From: an uncultured SAR86 cluster bacterium | Lineage (GTDB): Bacteria > Pseudomonadota > Gammaproteobacteria > Magnimaribacterales > D2472 | Direction of reading: 5' to 3' | Assembly (NCBI GenBank): GCA_902628925.1 | Contig: CACOPA010000003.1 | Coordinates: forward strand, 1 to 64,000 | DNA length: 64,000 bases | Shown: positions 26,633-37,231 of the stretch, piece by piece | Layout: every line of letters begins with the position of its first letter | Position numbering within the stretch: the stretch's first letter is position 1 | Notes under the pieces: generated by a model | The model's input: only the letters and a program-made list of their open reading frames with translations | Told to the model about the DNA's origin: nothing | Database searches by the model: none | Program-made: the position numbers and the translations under genes

Positions 26633-27979
26633 ATGAAGTTTCAACATCTAGTTTTACTGTGTTTAGTAGTGCCTCTTTTTGGCCAAGTCAAGATTTCAGC
26701 ACCCGATGTAAGTATCAATAATGATGGCGAGGCAATCATAAAGATAGATTTTTCAGCTTCAAAAACTTTTGAAGAGAATGAACTAATTTTTTCTACATAC
26801 AAGACATCTAACCCGCTTGATCTAACAAGTATCAAGTTCTCTTTGCTTGAAAATTTTGAAAATAAACAAAGATTAACGATTGCTCTAAAAGATTCATATC
26901 TAAATGATTATTTTTCGTTTAGGTTGAGCTTTGGGGAAAGCTTTAGGAAGGATATATTTATTTTTTTACCTTCAGATGCTAGAAGAATAATCTCACAGCG
27001 TAAACAGCAAACAAGTTTTACATTGCCAGCAAAAAAGATTGTAGGCGAACCTGAAATATTTGAACCAAAAGATAATAACGAACCAGTTCTCATGGCTGAA
27101 GACATTGATATTGAGGAGAAGGATCTTGATTTAGATGATCAAACTGAGTTTACTCCTATAACCAAAAGCACAGTTTATGCAGAAGAAATTGATACCATTT
27201 GGTCAGTTTCAAAATCTTTAGCCTCATCTTACGATGCATCAATATATCAGATTATGTGGGCCTTATTTATGTCAAATCCTGATGCCTTCATTGATGGGAA
27301 TATCCATAAGGTTCGATCAGATTTAGACTTAAACATTCCATCAGCAAATGAAATAGAGTCAGTAGATTCTGAATCAGCAAAAGAATCTATAAATTTTATG
27401 GATCCGAATATTCAAAAAAATGATAGTAAACTAATCCTCACCTCTCCTGAAGATTCTATTAATTATGCAGAAAATGAACCTATCATTGAGAATGAATCTG
27501 AAGCAACAGAAAGTTATATTGACCCTGTTTTAAATGAAGTAACAGAACCTATACCTCAAGCTACATCTCAGGCTACGCCTGAAAAAATTGTTGATGCAAA
27601 CACTTCTATTGTTAATTTAAAGGCCTCATCAGATAGTAATAGACAGGTGAGCTCCTCAACAGATAGATCCTCCATGTCACTAATAATTATTAGCTTATTA
27701 AGCTTTGCATTTGGTGTAACGATAGCCTACTTCTTGATCTCAAGAGGTAAAAACATCAAGAATGATAATGATGAAACAGATATTCAAGATTCCAATCTTG
27801 ATACTGAACTAAGCATTGAGAATGACGATGAGATGCAACAACTTGATTTAGCAAGAGCATATATTGAAATGGGCGCTTTCGAGGATGCAAATAAAATTTT
27901 AGATGAACTGCAGGAGGCATCATCAAGCAAGAGAATCCTTGATGATATAAAAGTGCTCCAATCTAAACTCGAGCTTTGA
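26633..27979 (+). CDS. fimV: FimV-like inner-membrane protein (reduced)
   Basis: This 448-residue protein lies in the conserved asd-fimV-truA slot. It has a signal peptide (to about residue 18) and a beta-rich N-terminal domain. A LysM-like core follows at about residues 185-235 (DTIWSVSKSLASSYDASIYQIMWALFMSNPDAFIDGNI in two adjoining blocks). Next come an acidic low-complexity linker, one transmembrane helix (about 345-362) and a C-terminal FimV motif with TPR-like LDLARAYIEMGAFEDANKIL. Pseudomonas FimV is twice as long. Here the acidic cytoplasmic and TPR regions are much reduced. FimV organises polar type IV pilus and motility machinery; its role here is unproven. Confidence 0.85.
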   Translation: MKFQHLVLLCLVVPLFGQVKISAPDVSINNDGEAIIKIDFSASKTFEENELIFSTYKTSNPLDLTSIKFSLLENFENKQRLTIALKDSYLNDYFSFRLSFGESFRKDIFIFLPSDARRIISQRKQQTSFTLPAKKIVGEPEIFEPKDNNEPVLMAEDIDIEEKDLDLDDQTEFTPITKSTVYAEEIDTIWSVSKSLASSYDASIYQIMWALFMSNPDAFIDGNIHKVRSDLDLNIPSANEIESVDSESAKESINFMDPNIQKNDSKLILTSPEDSINYAENEPIIENESEATESYIDPVLNEVTEPIPQATSQATPEKIVDANTSIVNLKASSDSNRQVSSSTDRSSMSLIIISLLSFAFGVTIAYFLISRGKNIKNDNDETDIQDSNLDTELSIENDDEMQQLDLARAYIEMGAFEDANKILDELQEASSSKRILDDIKVLQSKLEL

Positions 27980-28761
27980 CTAGGTTTGTAGGCATTTGTC
28001 AGTACGACGGAACCCTATTTTCAGGGTTTCAGTTTCAAAAAAATGCTCGCTCTGTTCAAGATGAACTCGAAAAAGCATTAAAGAGCTTTTCTAATCTATC
28101 TTCAAGAGTGAATTGTGCTGGCAGGACAGATAAAGGCGTACATGCATTAAGTCAAATATTTGATTTTTCAGTTGAAGATCCCAGCAGAAATATAAATTGG
28201 ATAGCTGCATTTAATAGTTCCCTTCCAGATGATCTTGTTGTAACTCATGTTGAGGAAGCTGATTCTAATTTTCATGCTAGATTCTCCGCATATGAAAGAT
28301 CGTATGTTTATTTAATTAAGGTTGGAGAAATCAGATCTACTTTTCTTAGAAACTACGTTTATCATGTCAGCAAACCAATAGACCTCAAACTATTAAGTAA
28401 AGAACTTAAAGGAATTATTGGTACACATGACTTTAGTGCCTTTAGATCATCTCAATGCTCAGCAAAAGATCCTGTGAAAACCATATCAAAAGCTAGTTTT
28501 GAAGAAAGAGATAACTTAATTTGTATTGAATTTAGTGCCAATGCTTTTCTTCATAACATGATCAGGATACTGATCGGTACATTAGTTGAGATTTCAACAA
28601 ATGCAGATTCAGAATATACAATAACCGACATAATAAGTTCTAAAAATAGAGCTTTGGCAGGAAAAACTGCGCCAGCTAATGGTTTATATTTTTTAGGTGC
28701 TAAATATAAGGACATACAAAATACCAATATTTCTTTTAAGAAATTTTTTGATTCGTTATGA
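27976..28761 (+). CDS. truA: tRNA pseudouridine(38-40) synthase
   Basis: This 261-residue enzyme isomerises uridines 38-40 in the tRNA anticodon arm. The catalytic Asp lies in CAGRTDKGVHAL, and the N-terminal TRFVGICQYDGTLFSGFQFQ is typical. The start is TTG 27976, overlapping the fimV TGA as TTGA. The family sequence begins immediately after it, so no other start is needed. The stop overlaps the trpF ATG. Confidence 0.95.
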   Translation: MTRFVGICQYDGTLFSGFQFQKNARSVQDELEKALKSFSNLSSRVNCAGRTDKGVHALSQIFDFSVEDPSRNINWIAAFNSSLPDDLVVTHVEEADSNFHARFSAYERSYVYLIKVGEIRSTFLRNYVYHVSKPIDLKLLSKELKGIIGTHDFSAFRSSQCSAKDPVKTISKASFEERDNLICIEFSANAFLHNMIRILIGTLVEISTNADSEYTITDIISSKNRALAGKTAPANGLYFLGAKYKDIQNTNISFKKFFDSL

Positions 28762-29387
28762 GTAAGATTAAAGTATGCGGAATTAATGATTTAAGCTGTT
28801 TGGATAGTGTTCAAAAATTTAAACCAGACTACTTAGGATTTATTACATACCAAAATAGCCCAAGATATATAGATGCTAATTTTTTAAAGCAAGCTCAAGA
28901 GTTTATTGATGATGAGATCACGCCAGTTATTGTTTTTGTTAATGAAAAAATTTCATTCATTAATGAAATTATCAACATTATTCCTAATGCATTGCTTCAA
29001 TTTCATGGCAATGAGACTGACGAATTTTGTGTACAGTTTAATAGGCCTTACTGGAAGGCCATTCATGTAAAAGATGAAACTTTTGTAGATAAAATAAATT
29101 TATATCCAAATGCAGATGCTATTTTATTAGAATCATACTCACCTCAAGCTTCAGGAGGAACGGGTAAGCGCTTTAATTGGGATCTACTAAATGGCTTGGA
29201 GAAAGATAAAAAAAAGTTTATTCTTGCAGGCGGCGTAGGCAATAATAACTTTGAATTAGCGCTGAAGCTGGGGCTATGGTGCCTGGATGTTAATTCATCC
29301 CTTGAAACATCTCCAGGAAAGAAATCAGAAAAGAAAATTAAAGAATTTTTTCAAAATCTCAGAAATTATGAAAAACAAGTACAGTGA
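28758..29387 (+). CDS. trpF: Phosphoribosylanthranilate isomerase
   Basis: This 209-residue TIM-barrel enzyme of tryptophan synthesis is recognised by [11 protein letters not shown] (catalytic Cys), [27 protein letters not shown] and [11 protein letters not shown] with the C-terminal [15 protein letters not shown]. Length is usual for the free-standing enzyme. It overlaps trpB by 20 bases. trpD, trpC and trpE are not in the window, so the pathway is split over at least two loci, as in Pseudomonas. Confidence 0.96.
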   Translation: MSKIKVCGINDLSCLDSVQKFKPDYLGFITYQNSPRYIDANFLKQAQEFIDDEITPVIVFVNEKISFINEIINIIPNALLQFHGNETDEFCVQFNRPYWKAIHVKDETFVDKINLYPNADAILLESYSPQASGGTGKRFNWDLLNGLEKDKKKFILAGGVGNNNFELALKLGLWCLDVNSSLETSPGKKSEKKIKEFFQNLRNYEKQVQ

Positions 29388-30570
29388 ACCTAATAGCGAA
29401 GGCTTTTTTGGCAGCTATGGTGGTAAATTCGTCCCTGAGACCCTCATGGAAGCACTGGATGAGCTTGAAAAATGCTATGAAGACATAAAATCTGATTCAG
29501 AATTTCAGAAAAAAATTGATAGGGATTTGGCTGATTTTGTTGGCAGGCCATCTCCACTTTATTTTGCTGAAAGGTTAACAGAGCATTTTAAGGGGCCAAA
29601 TATTTGGCTGAAGCGAGAAGACTTAAATCACACTGGTGCGCACAAAATAAATAATACTATCGGACAAATCTTGCTTGCCAAAATGATGGGTAAAACTAGA
29701 ATCATTGCTGAGACCGGCGCAGGGCAGCACGGGGTTGCAACAGCAACAGTTGCAGCTCGGTTAGGACTAGAATGCCATATTTACATGGGAGCTGAAGATG
29801 TCCAAAGACAATCACTCAACGTATATAGAATAAAACTATTAGGAGCACATGTGCATCCCGTTGAATCAGGGACGGCAACACTCAAAGATGCTTTAAATGA
29901 AGCCATTCGTGATTGGGTAACCAATGTTGACAATACTTACTATATTATCGGGAGCGTTACTGGACCTCATCCTTACCCGATGATCGTTAGAGATTTCAAT
30001 GCAATTGTTGGAAGAGAGTTAATTCATCAATCTCAAGCTTCTTTTCAATCCTTGCCTGATGCCATAATTGCTTGTGTTGGAGGAGGCTCAAATGCAATTG
30101 GTATTTTTCATCCGTTCATTGATGAAGATGTTCGGTTGATTGGTGTAGAAGCGGCAGGTCAAGGCATCGATACAGGAAAGCATGCTGCGCCGTTAAATGA
30201 TGGTGAGCCAGGAATACTGCACGGTGCTAAGAGTTATCTAATGCAAGATTCAGATGGACAAATTATGGCAACTAGTTCTATTAGTGCTGGATTGGATTAT
30301 CCCGGTGTTGGTCCAGAGCACTCATTCTTAAAAGATAGCGGCAGAGCTGAATACATTGCAGTTGATGATGAATCAGTTATGAAAGCATTTCATCAGCTGA
30401 GTGAGCTGGAAGGAATTATCCCCGCATTAGAAACTGCTCATGCGTTTGCTCCACTTGATTTAATATGTAGTGAGTTTAATGAAGATCAAAATATAGTTAT
30501 CAATGTATCAGGAAGAGGTGATAAAGACATTGCATCTGTTGCCAAGCTTGAGGGCATAGATCTTGAATAG
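29368..30570 (+). CDS. trpB: Tryptophan synthase beta chain
   Basis: This 400-residue PLP enzyme joins indole and serine. The start is ATG 29368, within the end of trpF. The frame is open further up but adds no family sequence. The PLP lysine lies in [15 protein letters not shown], the Gly-rich phosphate loop is [10 protein letters not shown], and [16 protein letters not shown] is conserved. It forms an alpha2beta2 channelled complex with TrpA, encoded next with an 8-base overlap. Confidence 0.97.
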   Translation: MKNKYSEPNSEGFFGSYGGKFVPETLMEALDELEKCYEDIKSDSEFQKKIDRDLADFVGRPSPLYFAERLTEHFKGPNIWLKREDLNHTGAHKINNTIGQILLAKMMGKTRIIAETGAGQHGVATATVAARLGLECHIYMGAEDVQRQSLNVYRIKLLGAHVHPVESGTATLKDALNEAIRDWVTNVDNTYYIIGSVTGPHPYPMIVRDFNAIVGRELIHQSQASFQSLPDAIIACVGGGSNAIGIFHPFIDEDVRLIGVEAAGQGIDTGKHAAPLNDGEPGILHGAKSYLMQDSDGQIMATSSISAGLDYPGVGPEHSFLKDSGRAEYIAVDDESVMKAFHQLSELEGIIPALETAHAFAPLDLICSEFNEDQNIVINVSGRGDKDIASVAKLEGIDLE

Positions 30571-31351
30571 GATTGAAAAACAGCTTGTTGAAAATAAAAA
30601 CAATAATATTAAATCTTTAGTAGCATATTTAGTTGCTGGGGATCCAAACATGGATGATACACTTTCGTTAATGCATGGCTTTGTTGATGCAGGTGTTGAT
30701 GTTATTGAAGTTGGAGTACCTTTTTCTGATCCCATAGCTGAGGGCCCAATAATTCAATCGGCTCATGATCGTTCGCTAGCAAATAAAACTTCATTTGAAG
30801 GTATTATTGATCTCATTTCTAATTTTAGAAAAAAGAACACAAATACTCCTATTGTTTTGATGGGCTACCTAAACAGTTTTTTAAAAAATCAAAAAGCTTT
30901 TTCGAGATTCGATGATATTGGGATTGATGGGGTTTTAATTGTTGACGCTCCCGGAGAATATTCGCTAAAAGATCTTGGAATTTCAAATGCTAACGTAGTT
31001 TCAATTTCGCTAGTTTCACCAACAACCACCAAAGAAAGAACTAAGAAGATATGTAATGCCAGCTCAGGATTTATTTACTACGTAACACTTAAGGGGGTCA
31101 CCGGTTCCTCAAATGTTGACCTTGAAGAGATTAAGAGCAATGTAATTGACCTACAAAAGAATACTGACCTACCAGTTATGGCTGGATTTGGTATAAAAAA
31201 TAAAGAGCAAGCCGAGTCAATCTCTAAAGTTGCAGATGGAGTGGTGATAGGATCATATTTAGTTGAAAGTATTTTCGAGGCAAAAAAAACCACAGATTAT
31301 AAAAAAATATATAATTATTTAAGCGAAATTAAGTCGGTTATAAATAAATGA
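30563..31351 (+). CDS. trpA: Tryptophan synthase alpha chain
   Basis: This 262-residue TIM barrel splits indole-3-glycerol phosphate to indole. The acid-base Glu lies in [19 protein letters not shown], and the Asp lies in [25 protein letters not shown] and [12 protein letters not shown] bind phosphate. The start is TTG 30563, overlapping trpB; the homologous region begins right there. Its TGA overlaps the accD ATG. Confidence 0.96.
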   Translation: MNRIEKQLVENKNNNIKSLVAYLVAGDPNMDDTLSLMHGFVDAGVDVIEVGVPFSDPIAEGPIIQSAHDRSLANKTSFEGIIDLISNFRKKNTNTPIVLMGYLNSFLKNQKAFSRFDDIGIDGVLIVDAPGEYSLKDLGISNANVVSISLVSPTTTKERTKKICNASSGFIYYVTLKGVTGSSNVDLEEIKSNVIDLQKNTDLPVMAGFGIKNKEQAESISKVADGVVIGSYLVESIFEAKKTTDYKKIYNYLSEIKSVINK

Positions 31352-32214
31352 ATTGGTTAACAAGGCTCATACCCTCAATAGGTGAAAAAGAACCTTCAGC
31401 CTCCAAAAGCAAAGTTCCTGATGGTCTTTGGAATAATTGTCCAGCATGTGAATCGATTTTGTACCAACCGGAACTGGAAAAATCGTTATTTGTATGCCCA
31501 AAATGCGGCCATCATCTGAGAATAGGTGCTAGAAAAAGGATCTCAATTTTTTTAGATCAAGATTCCTTTAATGAAATCTCTTCTGATGAGGAAACAAACA
31601 ATATCCTCAATTTTAAAGATACTAAGTCCTATGATCAAAGAATTAAAGAGGCTGTTAGTTCAACAGGGGAGAAAGAAGCTCTTGTTACTGGAGTTGGGAA
31701 GCTTGATGGAAAAGAAGTTGTAGTCGCTGCATTTGAGTTCAGATTTATGGGTGGTTCAATGGGTGGTACTGTTGGAACTAAATTTGTTAAAGCAGTTCAG
31801 ACTGCAATCGACAAAAATCTACCACTGATATGTTTTTCTACAAGTGGGGGCGCGCGCATGCAAGAGTCAATGGTCTCTCTTATGCAAATGGCAAAAACTG
31901 CAGCAGCATTGGAAAAACTTAGAGAGAGGTCGCTACCTTATTTTTCGGTGATGATTGATCCAATCTTTGGAGGAGTCTCTGCAAGCATAGCAATGTTAGG
32001 GGACATCAACATTGCGGAGCCCGGTGCATTAGTTGGATTTGCTGGAAGAAGGGTTATTGAGGAGACTGTTAGAGTTGATTTGCCCGAAGACTTTCAGCGA
32101 GCTGAATTTCTACTTGATCATGGAGCAATAGACATGATCGTTCACAGGGGTGAGTTAAGGTCAACAATTTCAAATCTTCGAGATAAGTTACTAAGCAATA
32201 ATGCTGCTAAATAG
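31348..32214 (+). CDS. accD: Acetyl-CoA carboxylase carboxyltransferase beta subunit
   Basis: This 288-residue subunit transfers carboxyl from biotin to acetyl-CoA, making malonyl-CoA. An N-terminal zinc ribbon (two CxxC pairs, CPACES and CPKCGHH, about residues 31-56) is followed by the crotonase-like domain. That domain contains FRFMGGSMGGTVGTKF, STSGGARMQESM and PIFGGVSASIAMLGD. Length is slightly short of E. coli AccD (304). It is followed by a SPOR protein rather than folC, which usually comes next in Gammaproteobacteria. Confidence 0.96.
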   Translation: MNWLTRLIPSIGEKEPSASKSKVPDGLWNNCPACESILYQPELEKSLFVCPKCGHHLRIGARKRISIFLDQDSFNEISSDEETNNILNFKDTKSYDQRIKEAVSSTGEKEALVTGVGKLDGKEVVVAAFEFRFMGGSMGGTVGTKFVKAVQTAIDKNLPLICFSTSGGARMQESMVSLMQMAKTAAALEKLRERSLPYFSVMIDPIFGGVSASIAMLGDINIAEPGALVGFAGRRVIEETVRVDLPEDFQRAEFLLDHGAIDMIVHRGELRSTISNLRDKLLSNNAAK

Positions 32215-32560
32215 GCTAATTGGTTTTCTCGTAATAGCCACACTCATTTTATTTTTATTTTTTTTCTTTGGGCCAAATAGCATTCAATTAACAAGTAAGA
32301 TAGTTGACCAAAATGATGCTCCCTTAGAACCACTAAGAAACTATGTCTACAGAGTTGGCATATTTAAGGACCCTTCAAAAGCAGAAAATCTTATTGCTAA
32401 GTTTAGGTCTCAAGATGTTTTAGCATATTCAAGCCAAAATGCTGATTTGATTTATGTTTATGTTGGACCATTTATTGGAAAGGAAAAGATTATTAAATCT
32501 AAAACTCTCTATAACGAAATAGCCGGTGTTGAAAATGGAGTAATAGAAGAATGGAAATAG
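32201..32560 (+). CDS. SPOR-domain membrane protein (DedD position)
   Basis: This 119-residue protein has one N-terminal transmembrane helix (IGFLVIATLILFLFFFF) and a periplasmic SPOR-like domain (about residues 45-117: VYRVGIFKDPSKAENLIAKF ... YVYVGPFIGKEKI). SPOR domains bind denuded peptidoglycan at division sites. The slot between accD and cvpA is that of DedD, but this version is about half as long and lacks the Pro-rich linker. It overlaps accD by 14 bases and cvpA by 10. Confidence 0.75.
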   Translation: MLLNRLIGFLVIATLILFLFFFFGPNSIQLTSKIVDQNDAPLEPLRNYVYRVGIFKDPSKAENLIAKFRSQDVLAYSSQNADLIYVYVGPFIGKEKIIKSKTLYNEIAGVENGVIEEWK

Positions 32561-33087
32561 CTGGCATGAATCAACTTGATATGATTATTTTTTCAATTAT
32601 TATTGTTTCAGCAATAATCTCTCTTTTTAGAGGCTTTGTAAAAGAAGCGTTTTCATTGATTTTGTGGATTTCGGCTTTTTTCTTGACCATACTGTCCCAA
32701 CCCTCTGCTCAAAAATTTTTATCTAACTTTTCAATTTCAGCCTCTATGCTTGAACCGTTAACCTACATAATTGTTTTTGTAAGTTTAATATTTATAGGGG
32801 GTCTAGTTATAAATTTTATTCATGGTCTTGTGCAATGGTCTGGTTTGTCAGGATTTAACAGGCTTCTAGGATTCATGTTTGGATCATTGCGCGGAGTAAT
32901 TATTGTGAGCCTATTATTTATAGTTGCGGATGATTATGTTGAACAAAGTACTCTTACAGAAAATTCAAAAATTTACCCAATCATCAAAATATATAATCCA
33001 ATCTTAATTAGTAAAATTAGCTCTATGATTGCAGATACAAATTCGGGTATGCTAACAAATGAGCAATCCATCCTAGGAAATACCTAA
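32551..33087 (+). CDS. cvpA: CvpA family membrane protein
   Basis: This 178-residue protein has four transmembrane helices and belongs to the colicin V production family, always near purF. The N-terminal SIIIVSAIISLFRGFVKEAFSL and the later FNRLLGFMFGSLRGVIIVSLL are signatures. The start at 32551 is supported by GGAG ten bases ahead; ATG 32566 is an alternative that better fits family length. CvpA affects envelope integrity and biofilm in other bacteria, but its molecular role is unknown. The stop overlaps the purF ATG by one base. Confidence 0.88.
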   Translation: MEIAGMNQLDMIIFSIIIVSAIISLFRGFVKEAFSLILWISAFFLTILSQPSAQKFLSNFSISASMLEPLTYIIVFVSLIFIGGLVINFIHGLVQWSGLSGFNRLLGFMFGSLRGVIIVSLLFIVADDYVEQSTLTENSKIYPIIKIYNPILISKISSMIADTNSGMLTNEQSILGNT

Positions 33088-34565
33088 TGTGCGGAATAGT
33101 TGGAATTTCAGCTGAATCAAACGTAGCCTCGGAAATCTACGAATCATTGCTTATGCTTCAGCATAGAGGCCAAGATGCAGCCGGAATGGTTGTCTGTGAC
33201 GATGAAGGAAGATTAAACAGTAGAAAATCAATGGGTTATGTTAGGGATGTTTTTCAGCAAAGACACATGGAAAAACTCATCGGAAACTATGGGGTAGGGC
33301 ACGTTAGATATCCTACTGCAGGTGGTGCCGGTAAAGAGTTTGCTCAACCAATGTATGTAAATTCACCATATGGGATAAGCCTGGCTCACAATGGCAACTT
33401 AACCAATTCAAAGTCATTAGCTAAAGAGTTATTTTTTGCTGAAATGAGACACTTAAACACTGACTCAGATTCAGAAGTTCTTTTAAATATATTGGCTCAT
33501 GAGATAGCTAAGCAGAAAGCAATTAATCCAACACCTGAACATTTATTTAAGGCTGTTTCAAAAACCCATATAAGATGTGACGGGGCATATGCAGTTGTTG
33601 CCTTGATTACTGGAGCAGGAATTTTGGCATTTAGAGATCCAAATGGCATTAGACCATTGGTGATCGGTGAACGCGAAGGTAAGAACAGAAAAGAATATGT
33701 GATTGCATCAGAGAATGCTCTATTTGCATCTTTAGGCTTTAAAACTCTCAGAGATGTCGAGCCAGGAGAGGCGGTCTTTATTGACAAAAAAGGAATTATT
33801 TCCTCAAAACAATGCTCTTTATCAGCTAAATCACAACCATGCATTTTCGAATACGTTTATTTATCAAGGCCTGACTCAACCTTAGATCAAATTTCTGTTT
33901 ATCAATCAAGAATGAGAATGGGTAAATATTTAGCAAAGAATATTTTGGACAATATGTCAGACCATGATATAGATGTTGTGATTCCAATTCCAGACAGCTC
34001 AACAACAGCTGCGTTGCAGTTGGCAAACGAACTAAATATTCCATATCGGGAGGGATTTGTTAAAAATAGATACATAGGCAGGACATTCATAATGCCTTAT
34101 CAAGAAGAACGTAAAAAATCTGTTAGACGTAAATTAAATATCTTGGAGTTAGAGTTTTTAAATAAGAATGTTCTCTTAGTTGATGATTCAATAGTAAGAG
34201 GAACCACTAGCAAGAAAATTATTGAGATGGCTAAAATAGCAGGTGCAAAAAAAGTTTATTTCGCCTCTGCTGCGCCACCAATCAGATATCAAAATCTTTA
34301 TGGAATCGATATGGCTGCTACTGAGGAGTTAGTTGCTCATAATAAAACTGAAGATGAAGTTTGTGTTGAGATCGGAGCCGATAAGATTTTTTATCAACAA
34401 TTAGATGATTTGATAAGTTCGGCCAAAGAGGGTAATCCTAAGATCATTGATTTTGAAATTTCAATTTTTAACGGGGAGTATCCAACACCAATTAGCTCTT
34501 CTTACCTAGAAGACTTGGAAACGAGTAGAAGCGATAGTAAAAAGATAACTAGAGAGGCTAAGTAG
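33087..34565 (+). CDS. purF: Amidophosphoribosyltransferase
   Basis: This 492-residue enzyme makes phosphoribosylamine from PRPP and glutamine, the first committed step of purine synthesis. Cys2 in MCGIVGIS is the glutaminase nucleophile (so the leader is a single Met). [20 protein letters not shown] and [11 protein letters not shown] form the glutaminase domain, and [18 protein letters not shown] is the PRPP loop. It ends the long plus-strand run and overlaps convergent acnB by 8 bases. A later purine enzyme, purL, is at 46959. Confidence 0.97.
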   Translation: MCGIVGISAESNVASEIYESLLMLQHRGQDAAGMVVCDDEGRLNSRKSMGYVRDVFQQRHMEKLIGNYGVGHVRYPTAGGAGKEFAQPMYVNSPYGISLAHNGNLTNSKSLAKELFFAEMRHLNTDSDSEVLLNILAHEIAKQKAINPTPEHLFKAVSKTHIRCDGAYAVVALITGAGILAFRDPNGIRPLVIGEREGKNRKEYVIASENALFASLGFKTLRDVEPGEAVFIDKKGIISSKQCSLSAKSQPCIFEYVYLSRPDSTLDQISVYQSRMRMGKYLAKNILDNMSDHDIDVVIPIPDSSTTAALQLANELNIPYREGFVKNRYIGRTFIMPYQEERKKSVRRKLNILELEFLNKNVLLVDDSIVRGTTSKKIIEMAKIAGAKKVYFASAAPPIRYQNLYGIDMAATEELVAHNKTEDEVCVEIGADKIFYQQLDDLISSAKEGNPKIIDFEISIFNGEYPTPISSSYLEDLETSRSDSKKITREAK

Positions 34566-37137
34566 CTTCAACTACATTGATCGCTGGTATTTCAGCATCA
34601 TTTGCCTGATCAACATAGGACTTTATTTCATTAAAGTTTAGATATCGATAAATCTCACCACTCATAGTGTCAATTTCTTTCATTATTTCTAGATACTCAC
34701 TCAGGCTTGGTAATTTACCTAAGACTGCAGAGACTGCAGACAATTCTGCTGAGCCCAGAAAAACATCAGCACCATCACCAAGTCTGTTAGGAAAATTTCT
34801 TGTTGAAGTTGAGATTACCGTAGAATTAGCAGCTACCCTTGCCTGATTACCCATGCATAACGAACATCCTGGTACTTCAGTCCTTGCCCCTGCATCACCA
34901 AAAACATCATAAACACCCTCTTCAATAAGCTGTTTTTCATCCATCTTTGTTGGAGGGACGACCCATAGCCTAGTTGGTATCTCTTTGTATTTTTTTAATA
35001 ACTGTCCCGCAGCCCTAAAGTGCCCAATATTTGTCATACAGGAACCAATAAAGACCTCATCGATTTTAGTATCTTGAACTTCAGAAAGAGGCTTTATATC
35101 ATCAGGATCATTTGGGCAGGCCAGCAGAGGCTCCTTGATCTCATTAAGGTCAATCTCAATGACTGCAGCGTATTCTGCATCCTTATCAGCTTCAAGAAGG
35201 GCAGGGTTCTTGATCCATTCTTCCATTCCTTGAGCACGTCTTTCAAGTGTTTTTGGATCGCCATATCCATTCGCTATCATCCATCTCAGCATTACAATAT
35301 TTGAATTTAAATATTCAATAATTGGATCTTCGCCTAATTTAATTGTGCATCCTGATGCAGACCTTTCTGCAGACGCATCGGATATTTCAAAAGCTTGCTC
35401 TACTTTTAGATTCGGTAATCCTTCAACTTCTAAACATCTTCCTGAAAAAACATTTTTCTTACCTTCCTTTTCAACTGTAAGCAATCCTTGTTGAATTGCA
35501 GCATATGGGATTGCATTTACAAGATCTCTTAGAGTGATGCCTGGTTGCATTTCTCCTGAAAATTTCACTAAGACAGATTCAGGCATATCAAGCGGCATTA
35601 CTCCAAGCGTTGCGGCAAAAGCAACTAATCCTGAGCCTGCAGGAAAACTAATACCTATAGGAAATCGAGTATGACTATCTCCCCCCGTTCCGACAGTATC
35701 CGGTAATAGCATTCTGTTTAACCAAGAGTGGATGATGCCATCACCTGGATTAAGTGAAACTCCTCCTCTGTTCATTATAAATTCAGGAAGGGAATGCTGG
35801 GTTTCTATGTCCACGGGTTTAGGATAAGCAGCAGTGTGACAGAATGACTGCATGACTAAATCAGCAGAGAAACCAAGGCATGCAAGTTCCTTTAATTCAT
35901 CCCTTGTCATTGGTCCAGTGGTATCCTGAGAACCAACCGTTGTCATCCTAGGTTCACAATAATCTCCTGGACGAACACCCTCAACACCGCAGGCCTTTCC
36001 GACTATTTTTTGCGCTAAGGTATAACCTTTTGCATCACTTTTATCGTTGTTTGGCCTAATAAAAATATCTGTTGCCTTAAGTCCAAGTGTTTCTCTAGCT
36101 TTGTCAGTTAACTGCCTCCCAATAATTAAATTTATTCGACCATTAGCTCTTACTTCATCCATTATGACATCAGTTTTTAACTCAAACGTAGTTAACAATT
36201 CACCTTCTAAATTTGTAACTTCTCCAGCATGAGGTTTAAGGATAATTTCATCACCCATATTAAAACTAGATACATCGCATTCAATTGGCAACGAACCTGC
36301 ATCTTCAAGGGTATTAAAAAATATAGGTGCAATTTTTCCGCCAAACACAAAACCACCCTCATGCTTATTAGGTATAAATGGTATTTCATCACCAATGTGC
36401 CACAGCAGAGAGTTGGTAGCAGATTTTCTTGATGAGCCCGTACCCACAACATCTCCAACAAACACTAGCGGGTTACCTTTCTTTTTAAGTTCTTCTATTT
36501 TTCCAAGAGCATCATCCAAGCCTTCTCTTGGCATTTTGAACATTGCTTGGGCATGCAGAGGAATATCCGGTCTTGACCAAGCATCTTGTGCTGGTGATAA
36601 GTCATCAGTATTAATTTCTCCAGATACTTTAAAAACTGTTAACTTTATCTCATCGTTTAGTTTATCTTTTGAAGTGAACCATTTGCCTTCGGCCCAATTT
36701 TCTAAAACTTTTTTTGCATAATCATTACTTTTTGCTAGCTCATTAATCTCATTAAAGGCATCGAAAATAAGCAAGGTATTTGATAGGGCTGCTACTGCAG
36801 CTTCTGCAAGATTTTCTTTTTTTAAGCATTCGACTAGAGGGGTAATGTTATATCCTCCAAGCATTGTTCCGAGTAACTCAACAGCATAATTGGCATTAAT
36901 ATATGGGCTCGTTGTTTTCCCTTCAGTTATATCTGATAAAAAACCAGCTTTCACATATGCTGCCTGATCAACTCCAGCTGGAATACGCTGTACCAAAAGC
37001 TCCATTAATAATTCAGATTCTTCTTGATCAGTTTTAAGTAGTTCAATTAATTCTGCAGTTTGATCAGCAGACAGAGGTAATGGCGGCACATTTTGCTCTA
37101 CTCTCTCTTCGCAATGAAGTTTGTATTGTTCTAGCAT
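34558..37137 (-). CDS. acnB: Aconitate hydratase B
   Basis: This 859-residue TCA enzyme isomerises citrate and isocitrate, and in related bacteria it also hydrates 2-methyl-cis-aconitate. The AcnB order is clear: N-terminal HEAT-like domain, swivel domain ([21 protein letters not shown]), then catalytic domains with [23 protein letters not shown] and cluster cysteines in [10 protein letters not shown] and [11 protein letters not shown]. The start is ATG 37137, where the homology to E. coli (MLEEYRKH) begins and GAGGA lies upstream. A further in-frame ATG at 37155 adds six residues. With prpBCD at 15230 it could complete the methylcitrate cycle. Confidence 0.97.
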   Translation of the reverse strand: MLEQYKLHCEERVEQNVPPLPLSADQTAELIELLKTDQEESELLMELLVQRIPAGVDQAAYVKAGFLSDITEGKTTSPYINANYAVELLGTMLGGYNITPLVECLKKENLAEAAVAALSNTLLIFDAFNEINELAKSNDYAKKVLENWAEGKWFTSKDKLNDEIKLTVFKVSGEINTDDLSPAQDAWSRPDIPLHAQAMFKMPREGLDDALGKIEELKKKGNPLVFVGDVVGTGSSRKSATNSLLWHIGDEIPFIPNKHEGGFVFGGKIAPIFFNTLEDAGSLPIECDVSSFNMGDEIILKPHAGEVTNLEGELLTTFELKTDVIMDEVRANGRINLIIGRQLTDKARETLGLKATDIFIRPNNDKSDAKGYTLAQKIVGKACGVEGVRPGDYCEPRMTTVGSQDTTGPMTRDELKELACLGFSADLVMQSFCHTAAYPKPVDIETQHSLPEFIMNRGGVSLNPGDGIIHSWLNRMLLPDTVGTGGDSHTRFPIGISFPAGSGLVAFAATLGVMPLDMPESVLVKFSGEMQPGITLRDLVNAIPYAAIQQGLLTVEKEGKKNVFSGRCLEVEGLPNLKVEQAFEISDASAERSASGCTIKLGEDPIIEYLNSNIVMLRWMIANGYGDPKTLERRAQGMEEWIKNPALLEADKDAEYAAVIEIDLNEIKEPLLACPNDPDDIKPLSEVQDTKIDEVFIGSCMTNIGHFRAAGQLLKKYKEIPTRLWVVPPTKMDEKQLIEEGVYDVFGDAGARTEVPGCSLCMGNQARVAANSTVISTSTRNFPNRLGDGADVFLGSAELSAVSAVLGKLPSLSEYLEIMKEIDTMSGEIYRYLNFNEIKSYVDQANDAEIPAINVVEAT

Positions 37138-37162
37138 GATGAATCCTCGACGCATATTTTAC

Positions 37163-37175
37163 TTCTCATTGAGAA
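37163..37175. promoter_or_regulatory. Palindrome TTCTCA-T-TGAGAA in the acnB divergent control region
   Basis: A perfect 6-1-6 inverted repeat lies 25 bases before the acnB start codon and 57 before the DUF1289 start. A TAAAAT immediately downstream on the minus strand could be the acnB -10, so the repeat would lie in the promoter spacer. It does not match the Fur 7-1-7 pattern. The regulator is unknown. Confidence 0.35.
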
Positions 37176-37219
37176 TTTGCTCCAGCATATTAAGTTATTA
37201 ATATTTTAAGTATTTAGAG

Positions 37220-37225
37220 TATTAT
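37220..37225 (+). promoter_or_regulatory. Possible -10 element for the DUF1289 gene
   Basis: TATTAT ends 6 bases before the ATG at 37232, with no ribosome-binding site between. This repeats the near-leaderless geometry seen at nadK and aroC. Confidence 0.3.
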
Positions 37226-37231
37226 TTTGGT

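Noticed and set aside
37163..37175. Fur box for acnB
   Set aside because: The palindrome runs TTCTCA-T-TGAGAA, opposite to the TGAnAAT-N-ATTnTCA form of Fur sites, so only an unnamed operator is listed.
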